Source of the DNA: Bacillota bacterium
Lineage (GTDB): Bacteria > Bacillota > Sulfobacillia > RBS10-35
Assembly (NCBI GenBank): GCA_029960865.1
Contig: JASBVX010000031.1
Location: 1-10,337 of the forward strand
Length of the DNA: 10,337 nucleotides
Direction of reading: 5' to 3'
The translations under genes and the position numbers were made by a program. The notes under the pieces are model-generated. The model was not told the origin of the DNA, made no database searches, and worked only from the letters and a program-made list of their open reading frames with translations. Of this stretch, positions 1 to 6,361 are shown in pieces (position 1 is the first letter of the stretch; the number at the start of each line of letters is the position of its first letter).

Positions 1-468
1 GAAATCGCTGAAGCTGGTGGCGGAAAGGAGGACCTCCATGTAGCCCAGGCGTCCGCCCTTGTAGAGGGCCACCAGGCGCTGCTGCAGGAGGGCGTCATGG
101 CGGGCCACGTCTTCTTCCTTCGCCTTCAGCTCCTTTTCCAGCTGGGCCAATTTGGCCTCTTCCTGCACCAGTTCCCGCTGCAACTCTTCGAAGCGCTTCT
201 GCACCTGGTCCATGCGGGCCTGCAGCTTTTGCAGCTGGGCCCTCACCTCGGCGAGGCGAGCCTGGGTCTTTTTGAGTTCCGCCTGCTTTGTCTGCTTGTT
301 CTTCTCTTGCTGCTGCAGTTTTTGCTCCAGTTCACGGATTTCTTGCAAAAGCTGATTCACCGTGGCGGCGTCGGCGGCTGCCCACACCTGGGGAGCCCCG
401 GGGAGTGTCAGCAAAAAGAGCCCTAAAATGATAACCGTCCACCGCCGACGCCGTTCCTTGCCCGTCAA
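1..468 (-). CDS. Secreted coiled-coil murein hydrolase activator, EnvC/M23-peptidase-like (N-terminal part)
   Basis: This is the first 156 residues of a secreted protein; the reading frame runs open off the left edge. The start is a TTG at 468, chosen because AGGAGG (475-480) lies 6 bases upstream and the frame opens with a signal peptide: basic KERRRR, a hydrophobic core (VIILGLFLLTL) and a VWAA-type cleavage region near residue 30. From about residue 36 the chain is a long Gln/Glu/Lys/Leu-rich coiled coil, followed by a stretch (LLQQRLVALYKGG, then ATSFSDF) typical of the EnvC/CwlO-like family before the C-terminal domain. In that family an M23 LytM domain usually follows; it is outside the window and so is inferred. 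It lies 15 bases after ftsX, as expected for the extracytoplasmic partner that FtsEX controls. Family membership is well supported; whether the C-terminus is an active peptidase or a degenerate activator cannot be seen. Confidence 0.85.
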   Translation of the reverse strand, partial: MTGKERRRRWTVIILGLFLLTLPGAPQVWAAADAATVNQLLQEIRELEQKLQQQEKNKQTKQAELKKTQARLAEVRAQLQKLQARMDQVQKRFEELQRELVQEEAKLAQLEKELKAKEEDVARHDALLQQRLVALYKGGRLGYMEVLLSATSFSDF

Positions 469-483
469 AGAGCTCCTCCTTCC

Positions 484-1374
484 TTACACCCGCAAGAATC
501 GTCGGAGGGAAACGACGCTTCCCCCCACCCCCAGCAGGACTCCGCCCACCAGGAGCCACTGGGCCACCTGGAGAAGGACCGCATCAGGCGAAAGAACAGG
601 AACGAAGGGCAATCCTTCCCCTACCCGCACCACCAGCCAGCTATACCCCCCCCAGGCGATGGCCAAGGCCAGCCCCGCCCCCACCAGGCCAAAGAGGAAT
701 CCTTCCAGGAGGAAGGGCCAGCGAATAAAGCTGTTGGTGGCCCCCACCAGCTTCATGATGGCGATCTCCCGCCGGCGAGCATAAATGGTGAGGCGAACGG
801 TATTGGCCACCGTCAGGAGGCTGGCGGCCGCCAGCAGCAATACCAGTGCCAGGCCCACATTGCGGATGCCGTCGGTGAGGGCCGTCAGCCGATTGACGAT
901 GTCCCGCCGGTAGGCGACCTCTTCCACGCTCTCGATGGTCCCCAGGGCTGCCGCCACCTGGCCCATGTAGCGGGGATCGTCCACTTCCACCTCCACCGCG
1001 TCGGGGAGAGGGTTGCCGCTTTCCGCCGCCGCCTCCAAAAGGACCGAATCGGACCCCAGCTGGTCCTGCAGCCGCTGCAACCCTTCTTCCCGGGTGACGA
1101 AGGTGGCCTGCTTCACATGGGGAATCGCCTTGACTTTCCGCATCAGCTCGTCCTGCCAGGTCCGATCGAAATCCTCCACCAGATAGGCCACCATCTGCAG
1201 CTGGTTTTCCACCACCCGGGTCATGTGCTGCAGGTTCACCGCCAGGATCATGACGACGGCCAGGGCCGCCAGGGAAACGACGATGGCCAAAGCGGAAGCC
1301 AGGCTCAAAAGGCCGCCGGAGCGCACCCCTTGCCATGCTTCCCGCAAATAGTAAATCCAGGTGCTAGGCTTCAT
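484..1374 (-). CDS. ftsX: Cell division protein FtsX (ABC transporter permease-like subunit)
   Basis: FtsX is the membrane subunit of FtsEX, which transmits ATP hydrolysis by FtsE across the membrane to regulate a peptidoglycan hydrolase; it is not thought to transport a substrate. The 296-residue protein has the family layout: a short cytoplasmic N-terminus (KPSTWIYYLREAWQG), TM1 at about residues 21-45, an extracytoplasmic domain of about 120 residues (including the VAYLVEDFD and DPRYMG segments), then three C-terminal membrane segments with the conserved cytoplasmic loop RRREIAIMKLVGAT. The ATG at 1374 is preferred because GGAGG (1382-1386) sits 7 bases upstream; the ATG at 1380 would be only 1 base from it, and a longer frame to 1398 exists. 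The start overlaps the end of ftsE by 11 bases, so translation is probably coupled. The stop is TAA, 15 bases before the next gene. Confidence 0.95.
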   Translation of the reverse strand: MKPSTWIYYLREAWQGVRSGGLLSLASALAIVVSLAALAVVMILAVNLQHMTRVVENQLQMVAYLVEDFDRTWQDELMRKVKAIPHVKQATFVTREEGLQRLQDQLGSDSVLLEAAAESGNPLPDAVEVEVDDPRYMGQVAAALGTIESVEEVAYRRDIVNRLTALTDGIRNVGLALVLLLAAASLLTVANTVRLTIYARRREIAIMKLVGATNSFIRWPFLLEGFLFGLVGAGLALAIAWGGYSWLVVRVGEGLPFVPVLSPDAVLLQVAQWLLVGGVLLGVGGSVVSLRRFLRV

Positions 1375-2050
1375 GGACATACCTCCCTGGATACTCATCG
1401 GCGACGATCCGCCCGTGCCGCAGGTGGATGACCCTCTGGCGCAGCCGGTTGACGATCCAGTCAGAATGGGTGGCCATGACCACAGTGCTCCCCCGGCGAT
1501 GGATATCCTGGATCAGATCCGCGATGATGCGGGCCGTGCCGGCGTCCAGGTTGCCGGTGGGCTCGTCCGCCAGGAGGATGGCCGGGTTCAAAACGATGCT
1601 GCGGGCCAGGGCCACCCGCTGCTGCTCACCCCCGGAGAGCTCCCCCGCCCGGTTCTTTTCATAACCCAAAAGCCCCACCTGTTCCAACACCGCCGGCACC
1701 CTGCGGGCGATCTCCCGCGGGGGGTGTTCCGTCACCAGGAGTGGGAAAGCCACGTTGTCCCATACCGTCTTATCGGACAAAAGCTTATAATCTTGAAACA
1801 CAACGCCGATCTGGCGCCGGAGATAAGGCACTTTCCGCATAGGGATGCGGGCCACATCCTGGCCCAAGACGATGACCTGACCGGAGGTGGGAGTCTGTTC
1901 ACGATAAAGAAGGCGCAAAAAGGTGCTTTTGCCTGCCCCCGAAGCCCCGGTCAAAAAAACGAACTCGCCTTTGCCGATATGGACGTTGACGTCCAGGAGG
2001 GCGACGCGCCTGGGACGATAGACCTTGGATACGCCGATGAGGGTGATCAA
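1364..2050 (-). CDS. ftsE: Cell division ATP-binding protein FtsE
   Basis: FtsE is the cytoplasmic ATPase of the FtsEX complex. From the chosen start the protein has 228 residues, the usual family size. It shows a Walker A motif GASGAGKS (35-42), a Q-loop at VVFQDYKLL (Q86), the ABC signature LSGGEQQR (138-145), a Walker B ILLADEP (158-164) followed by TGNLD, and the H-loop ATHS (H195). The TTG start at 2050 is preferred because the protein then begins MITLIGVSKVY, matching where FtsE proteins normally begin, and AAGGA (2059-2063) lies 8 bases upstream. A GTG at 2092 would add 14 residues with no family counterpart (AAGGA is also found 6 bases before it), so it remains possible. It is the first gene of a minus-strand operon with ftsX and the EnvC-like gene, and is divergent from the glycosyltransferase at 2188. 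The stop is TAG, inside ftsX. Confidence 0.95.
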   Translation of the reverse strand: MITLIGVSKVYRPRRVALLDVNVHIGKGEFVFLTGASGAGKSTFLRLLYREQTPTSGQVIVLGQDVARIPMRKVPYLRRQIGVVFQDYKLLSDKTVWDNVAFPLLVTEHPPREIARRVPAVLEQVGLLGYEKNRAGELSGGEQQRVALARSIVLNPAILLADEPTGNLDAGTARIIADLIQDIHRRGSTVVMATHSDWIVNRLRQRVIHLRHGRIVADEYPGRYVHEA

Positions 2051-2133
2051 AGCCCTCTTCCTTCCTCCAGTCCCCTTTGGGACAGTCTCCACTTAGCGTC
2101 CTTCGACAGAAAAAGGGGAGTTCCTTTCGCCAC

Positions 2134-2156
2134 GCGGAAATTTGACAACTTTTCGC
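2134..2156. repeat. Imperfect 23-bp dyad, candidate operator
   Basis: The left arm GCGGAAATTTG (2134-2144) and the reverse complement of the right arm CAACTTTTCGC (2146-2156) agree at 9 of 11 positions around a central A at 2145. The inner core TTGACAA is itself symmetric around that base. It covers the TTGACA hexamer. An 8-base direct repeat TTTCGCCA occurs at 2125-2132 and 2151-2158, the second copy overlapping the right arm. Position and symmetry suit a regulator binding site, but no known regulator motif was recognised. Confidence 0.35.
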
Positions 2157-2174
2157 CAAAGGGCGGCTGGCGGT

Positions 2175-2180
2175 GGAGGA
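2175..2180 (+). promoter_or_regulatory. Ribosome binding site that sets the TTG start of the first glycosyltransferase
   Basis: GGAGGA ends 7 bases before the TTG at 2188. An in-frame GTG at 2173 would place this site at and inside the start, so the TTG is the better start; it also gives the usual short basic N-terminus (MKRK) before the first beta strand. Confidence 0.7.
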
Positions 2181-2187
2181 TGGCCTC

Positions 2188-3261
2188 TTGAAACGGAAGG
2201 TATTGCTCCTGGCCATGGCCCTGGAACTGGGGGGAGCGGAAACCCACGTCATCACCCTCGCCCAGGGTCTCAAGGAGGCAGGGCTGGAGGTGCAGGTCAT
2301 GTCGGCAGGGGGATCCCTGGCCCGCCTCTTAGGGGAAGCCGGTATCCCCCACCGGCCGGCTCCCCTCAACCGCCGTTCCCCCCTCCTCATCGCCGAAGGT
2401 ATCCGCCAGGTGGCCCGGGCCATCCGGGAATGGCAGCCCCATCTCCTCCACGCCCATGCCCGCCTTCCCGCCTGGATCGCCGCCCAAGCCCGCAAAGGCA
2501 CCACCCTGCCCCTGGTCATCACCTACCACGGGCTGTATCGCCACACAGGGCTCTGGCGCTACGTCAACACCTGGGGCGATGCGGTGGTGGCTATCAGCCC
2601 CGAGGTCCGCCGCCACCTGGTGGATCAGCTCCACGCCCCTGCGGAAAAGGTCCACGTCATCCCCAACGGCGTCGATACCCGCCGTTTCCAGCCGCCCCAG
2701 AGGGAACCGTCGGGGTTCCACATCGTGCACGTGAGCCGCCTCGATGAAACCATCGCCCCTGCCCTGGCTCTGGTGGAGGCCGTGGGAGAGCTCCGGGCGT
2801 CTTTCCCTGCCCTGCGGGCCACCATCGCCGGAGATGGCCGCCAGCGGGCCGCCGTGGAAGAAGCTGCCCGCGGAAAGGTGGCCATGGCCGGCGCCCTCCA
2901 GGATCCCCTGCCCCTTCTGCAAGATGCCTTCGCCGTGGTCGGGGCGGGCCGCTCCCTCCTGGAGGCGATGGCCTGCGGCCGCCCGGTGATCGTGGCGGGT
3001 CAGGGAGGCCTGGGCGGCCTCTTGACCCCCGGCAACTGGCGCTCCTTGAGTGAAACCAATTTTTCCGGCCGCGGTGTGGGCCGTCCTCTGACGGGAAAAA
3101 GCCTGGCTCAGGAGATCCGCATCCTTTTGGACGATGGGGAGATGGCCAAGCGTTTGGGGGTAGAAAACCGGCGCATTGTGGAGGAACATTTTTCTCGGCA
3201 GAAGATGCTGTCGGATCTTCTGGCCCTCTATGAACGTCTGTGGCCGCGAGAGAACATGTAA
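2188..3261 (+). CDS. Glycosyltransferase family 4 (GT-B fold)
   Basis: This is a 357-residue cytoplasmic or membrane-associated GT-B glycosyltransferase, expected to move a sugar from a nucleotide-sugar donor onto a growing lipid-linked glycan. The N-terminal Rossmann-like half begins with KVLLLAMALELGGAETHV (GGAETH at 15-20), and also shows HAHARLPAWIAA and TYHGLYRH; the VIPNGVD hinge (about 157-163) leads into the donor-binding half, which ends with VGAGRSLLEAMACGRPVIV and an NFSGRG segment. The usual E-x7-E pair of GT4 enzymes is incomplete: the second Glu is present (E259) but the position eight residues before it is Val251. This may be a subfamily trait rather than damage, because the rest of the protein is intact. 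Donor and acceptor cannot be read from sequence. It is the first gene of the plus-strand cluster; its stop TAA shares a base with the ribosome binding site of the next gene. Confidence 0.88.
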   Translation: MKRKVLLLAMALELGGAETHVITLAQGLKEAGLEVQVMSAGGSLARLLGEAGIPHRPAPLNRRSPLLIAEGIRQVARAIREWQPHLLHAHARLPAWIAAQARKGTTLPLVITYHGLYRHTGLWRYVNTWGDAVVAISPEVRRHLVDQLHAPAEKVHVIPNGVDTRRFQPPQREPSGFHIVHVSRLDETIAPALALVEAVGELRASFPALRATIAGDGRQRAAVEEAARGKVAMAGALQDPLPLLQDAFAVVGAGRSLLEAMACGRPVIVAGQGGLGGLLTPGNWRSLSETNFSGRGVGRPLTGKSLAQEIRILLDDGEMAKRLGVENRRIVEEHFSRQKMLSDLLALYERLWPRENM

Positions 3262-3273
3262 GGAGGCTCTCCC

Positions 3274-3765
3274 TTGATCGATGCCCATGGCCGCTTATTC
3301 GGACGGATCAACATCATCGACCTGGCAGTCCTGATCCTGGTGCTCGTGTTGGCGGGACGGACCGCCTACGGCTGGTTCGTGCAAAAACCAGCCGTGGAAC
3401 AGACCCTCAGGCCCATCACCTTCCAGGTGCTGGTGGAGCGGGTCCGCCAGCCCACGGCCGACGCCTTCAAAGAAGGGGATGTGGTTTACGACGCCCGCAG
3501 CAATGCCCGCCTCGGCATCCTCAGGAAGATTGAGATTCGGCCGGCCGTCCTCTTGAAAACCAACGACGACGGCACCAAGACGGAGGTGGTGTCGGACATC
3601 TACCGGGAAGTGCTCCTGACCATCGAAGGCCCGGGCCAGGTCACCCCCACCGCTGTCATGGTCGGTCCCCTCCAGATCCATATCGGCACACCCATCAAAA
3701 TTCAGAACGCCATCTGGGGTGTGGAAGGCATCGTATGGAGCATCGAACCGGGGGGATCCTCCTGA
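3274..3765 (+). CDS. DUF4330 domain membrane-anchored protein
   Basis: This 163-residue protein matches the uncharacterised DUF4330 family, recognised from the N-terminal pattern IDAHGRLFGRINIIDLAVL followed by one hydrophobic helix (about residues 13-33). The rest is a beta-rich, Val/Ile-heavy domain of about 125 residues (including EGDVVYDA, VLLTIEG and LQIHIGTPIKI), probably outside the membrane, although topology is inferred. The TTG start at 3274 is secure because AGGAGG (3261-3266) lies 7 bases upstream. The biochemical role is unknown. Its position between a glycosyltransferase and an O-antigen-ligase-like protein, with the last 31 bases overlapping the ligase gene, suggests an accessory role in assembling or transferring the surface glycan. 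No catalytic motif was seen. Confidence 0.85.
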   Translation: MIDAHGRLFGRINIIDLAVLILVLVLAGRTAYGWFVQKPAVEQTLRPITFQVLVERVRQPTADAFKEGDVVYDARSNARLGILRKIEIRPAVLLKTNDDGTKTEVVSDIYREVLLTIEGPGQVTPTAVMVGPLQIHIGTPIKIQNAIWGVEGIVWSIEPGGSS

Positions 3766-5237
3766 GCGGGTGGCAAGAAGCCTGGCGTGGGTCTCTCCTC
3801 CATAAGCTTTGGGCTTTCCTGGGGTTGGCCTGGAAGGAGAGTATCTTCCGCTCCCTCTTGCTGGCCGGTGGAAACTTCAGCATGAGGGCTGCCCAAGGAA
3901 GCATTTTCTACCGCCTTTACCTGGGAACCCGCTCCCTCCCCGCCTACTGGCGGGATAGCGCCACCTACCGCCTCGTCTCCTGGGTGGGGGCCAGGGCCTC
4001 AGCCCAGCAGCCCATCCTGGCGGGTAGCCTCTTTTTGCAAAAAGCGCCCCTGGAACGACTCCCCGTGTACCTGGCCCTCCTGTTCCCCTTCCTTTCCACC
4101 CCCACCCTGACCATCCTCGTCTTCCTGGGGGTCCTCCTCTTCCTCCTGGGACGCCTGGCGCGGGGGGAGAGGCTGGGACCTTTCCGGCTGCCTTATACCC
4201 TCTTTCTTCTTTTTCTGGCCTTTATGGCCATGGCCACCGCCGCCAGCGTCCTCCCGCGGGCCAGCCTCTTGAGCTTCGTCCTCTGGGTCACCTATGGCCT
4301 TCTCTTCGCCTGGACCGCCCAGACGTTCACTTTCTATCCGCAGGCCCTCAGAACCGGCCTCTGGGCCTTCTTGGGTGGCGCTTTCCTGGTGGCCGTCATC
4401 GCCCTTCTCCAAGGTTGGGTGGGAGTGGATACCTCTCGCTGGATCGACATCGATGCCAACCCAGGCCTGCGGACCCGCGTCTTTTCCGTCTTCGACGACC
4501 CCAACATGCTGGCGGCGTACCTGATCCCCACCCAGGCGGCGGGGCTTGTCCTTCTTTTGAGCGAAAGGGCGGTATGGGCGAAAGGATGCGCCTTGCTCCT
4601 GACGGGCACCGTTCTGGCGGCCCAGATCGAAACCTTTTCCCGGGGGGGCTGGGTCGCCACCCTTGTGGTGCTGGTGATCCTAGGGGGACTCTGGAAACCC
4701 CGCTACGCCCTCTTCATCTGGGGCGCCATGGCCCTTTTGGTGTTCGGGCTTTTCACCCTAGGCCCATCGGCCATCCAGGTGCGCTTCCAGTCCCTTCTGG
4801 GAGGCGGCGACACCTCCATCCAGTATCGCTTTGCCATCTGGCAGGGAGCATGGCAGATGGCCAAGGCCCACCTCTGGACGGGAGTCGGCCTGGGTCCGGC
4901 AGCCTTTGCCCTGACCTACCCTGCCTACATGCTGGCGGGGACGCTGGCAGCCCATGCTCACAACATCTACCTGGAGCTGTGGGTGGAGGCGGGACTACCG
5001 GCCTTGCTCCTTTTCCTCGTCTTTGCCGCCTCCATGGCGGTTCTCCTCTTGCGGGGCAGCCTTCGCCCCCTCCCCCTTTCGCAACGCCTTGCGGCGGCCG
5101 GGGCTCTAGCCGCCCTGGTGGGTCTCCTGGTGGAAGGCATGGTGGACAACATCTGGTTCAGCCCCCGCTCGGCCATGGCCCTCTGGTGGCTCCTGGGAGC
5201 GGGCCTGGCGGCCCAGGAAGGGAAAGTGCCATCGTGA
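3735..5237 (+). CDS. O-antigen ligase/polymerase-like polytopic membrane protein (Wzy_C/WaaL family)
   Basis: A 500-residue integral membrane protein of the O-antigen ligase/polymerase superfamily, which joins or polymerises undecaprenyl-linked glycans on the outer face of the cytoplasmic membrane. About ten hydrophobic segments can be seen from residue 110 on (for example YLALLFPFLSTPTL, LWAFLGGAFLVAVIALL, ALFIWGAMALLVFGLF). Family hallmarks are RVFSVFDDPNMLAAYL (DDPNM at 254-258), the SRGGW motif (302-306), GVGLGPAAF and an H-x-H-N motif (407-410) followed by IYLELWVEAGLPALLL. The first 105 or so residues are largely non-membrane, an N-terminal extension compared with enteric WaaL. The ATG at 3735 is supported by GGAAGG (3723-3728) 6 bases upstream and overlaps the DUF4330 gene by 31 bases; a CTG at 3762 is a weaker alternative. 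Ligase versus polymerase function cannot be decided from sequence. Confidence 0.87.
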   Translation: MEHRTGGILLSGWQEAWRGSLLHKLWAFLGLAWKESIFRSLLLAGGNFSMRAAQGSIFYRLYLGTRSLPAYWRDSATYRLVSWVGARASAQQPILAGSLFLQKAPLERLPVYLALLFPFLSTPTLTILVFLGVLLFLLGRLARGERLGPFRLPYTLFLLFLAFMAMATAASVLPRASLLSFVLWVTYGLLFAWTAQTFTFYPQALRTGLWAFLGGAFLVAVIALLQGWVGVDTSRWIDIDANPGLRTRVFSVFDDPNMLAAYLIPTQAAGLVLLLSERAVWAKGCALLLTGTVLAAQIETFSRGGWVATLVVLVILGGLWKPRYALFIWGAMALLVFGLFTLGPSAIQVRFQSLLGGGDTSIQYRFAIWQGAWQMAKAHLWTGVGLGPAAFALTYPAYMLAGTLAAHAHNIYLELWVEAGLPALLLFLVFAASMAVLLLRGSLRPLPLSQRLAAAGALAALVGLLVEGMVDNIWFSPRSAMALWWLLGAGLAAQEGKVPS

Positions 5238-6361
5238 GGATCCTCCATGTCACCAGCGACCGAGGCATCGGAGGGACCGCCCGTTACCTCAAAGGCATCC
5301 TTGCTTCCCCCGCCCTGGATCAGGATCAGCTTTTCGCCGTGGTTCCCCCGGGTCCTCTGGCGGAAGACCTGAAAGGGTCCTTGCCCCACGTCCAGGTGTG
5401 GGTGCACCCCATGCCCTCCCGCTCCTTTCACTTCCCGACGGTCCTTTCCCTCTATCGCCTGTTCCAGGAACTGCGGCCGCAGGTGGTCCATACCCACAGC
5501 AGCCTTGCCGGCCGCCTGGCGGCCTCCTTGGCGGGCGTCCCTGCCGTCTTCTACACCCGCCACGGGTTGCAGGATCGCCCCAGCGCCCAGCTGAAGGGTT
5601 TCCCCCTCGCCCTGGCCCGCCGCTGGCAACGGCGCTCCCGCCATCAGGCCCTGGCCGTCTCGGAAAAGGTGGCCGAGGAAATGCGCGGAGAAGGTATCCC
5701 TGAGGAGCGGATCCATGTCCTTTACGCCCCCATGGACCCGGAACCCTTCGCCCACCTAGAGGAGGAACGAGAGAAGGTGCGGGCAGCCTGGGGAATCTCA
5801 CCCCAAGAGGTGGTGGTCCTGGGCACCGGCCGCCTGGCGGCGGAAAAACGGTGGGAAGCGTGGCTGGAAGCGGTGGCAGAAGCCCAGTACCTCCTGGACG
5901 GCCCCCCTTTGCGCCCCGTCATCGCCGGGGATGGTCCCCTCAAGGACCGCCTCGTGAGAAGGGCCCGCTCCTTAGGCCTGGACCCCTCCCTTTTTATCGG
6001 GTTCCAAAAGGATGTGCGCCCCCTCTACGCCGCCGCCGACATCTTTCTCCTCCTCTCCCTCCGGGAAGCTTTCAGCTTGGCGGTGGTGGAAGCCCAGCTC
6101 TCCGGCGTGGCCACCGTCGTGGCCGCGGAAAGCGGCGGGGGGGAAGCGGTAACGGATGGCGAGACAGGTCGGCTGGTCCCCGGAGGAAGCGCCGCCCAGG
6201 CCCGGGAAATCCTCATGGACCTGGCTCTTCATCCGGAAAAACGGCTGGCCCTGGGCCAGGCGGGCCGGGAGGCGGCCCGCCGGCGCCATGATCCTTCCCT
6301 CCAAGGGCAAAAGCTGAGGGAGCTTTACCTTCGGGCCCTCTCGCCAGGAGCCCCCTTATGA
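5234..6361 (+). CDS. Glycosyltransferase family 4 (GT-B fold), second copy
   Basis: A 375-residue GT4-type glycosyltransferase starting at a GTG that overlaps the stop of the ligase gene by four bases (GTGA), so its translation is probably coupled to it; only a distant AGGAAGG is visible upstream. The N-terminal half has the sugar-acceptor domain start RILHVTSDRGIGGTARYL and the segments VVHTHSSLAGRLAA and YTRHG; the donor-binding half has VLGTGRLAAEKR (about 195-206), IAGDGPLKD, IGFQKDVRPLYAAADIFLLLS and a complete E-x7-E pair (E278 and E286, in REAFSLAVVEAQLSG), unlike the first glycosyltransferase at 2188. It should therefore be a standard retaining GT4 enzyme. Donor and acceptor are unknown; the cluster suggests that it builds a repeat unit of a wall or surface polysaccharide. 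Confidence 0.9.
   Translation: MRILHVTSDRGIGGTARYLKGILASPALDQDQLFAVVPPGPLAEDLKGSLPHVQVWVHPMPSRSFHFPTVLSLYRLFQELRPQVVHTHSSLAGRLAASLAGVPAVFYTRHGLQDRPSAQLKGFPLALARRWQRRSRHQALAVSEKVAEEMRGEGIPEERIHVLYAPMDPEPFAHLEEEREKVRAAWGISPQEVVVLGTGRLAAEKRWEAWLEAVAEAQYLLDGPPLRPVIAGDGPLKDRLVRRARSLGLDPSLFIGFQKDVRPLYAAADIFLLLSLREAFSLAVVEAQLSGVATVVAAESGGGEAVTDGETGRLVPGGSAAQAREILMDLALHPEKRLALGQAGREAARRRHDPSLQGQKLRELYLRALSPGAPL

Larger units (their letters stand above)
2051..2187. promoter_or_regulatory. Divergent intergenic region between ftsE and the polysaccharide cluster
   Basis: This is the only non-coding gap longer than about 15 bases in the window, and it must hold the 5' signals for both the leftward ftsEX operon and the rightward glycan cluster unless transcription starts within genes. 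Its core (about 2121-2160) is noticeably more AT-rich than its surroundings. A perfect TTGACA is present on the plus strand at 2142-2147, but no convincing -10 lies 16-18 bases downstream, so no promoter is assigned. It also contains an imperfect dyad and an 8-base direct repeat, listed separately. Confidence 0.5.

Noticed and set aside
2070..2083. Short hairpin GTCCC-CTTT-GGGAC upstream of the ftsE TTG start
   Set aside because: Only five base pairs; too short to claim regulation, and it would be coding if the GTG at 2092 is the true start.
2142..2170. TTGACA at 2142-2147 as a sigma-70 type promoter for the glycan cluster
   Set aside because: The sequence 17 bases downstream is GGCTGG and nothing resembling TATAAT is at suitable spacing.
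1361..2191. Long plus-strand frame opposite ftsE
   Set aside because: It is antisense to a clear FtsE with all ABC motifs; the translated product has no recognisable domain and is a high-GC shadow frame.
2329..3288. Long minus-strand frame opposite the first glycosyltransferase
   Set aside because: It is antisense to an intact GT4 gene, has low-complexity Gly/Ala/His-rich composition and no family motif.
4415..5233. Extended upstream reading of the second glycosyltransferase frame into the ligase gene
   Set aside because: The residues before the GTG at 5234 are Pro/Gly/Ser/Arg-rich out-of-frame translation of the ligase; the GT4 fold begins exactly at RILHVTSD.
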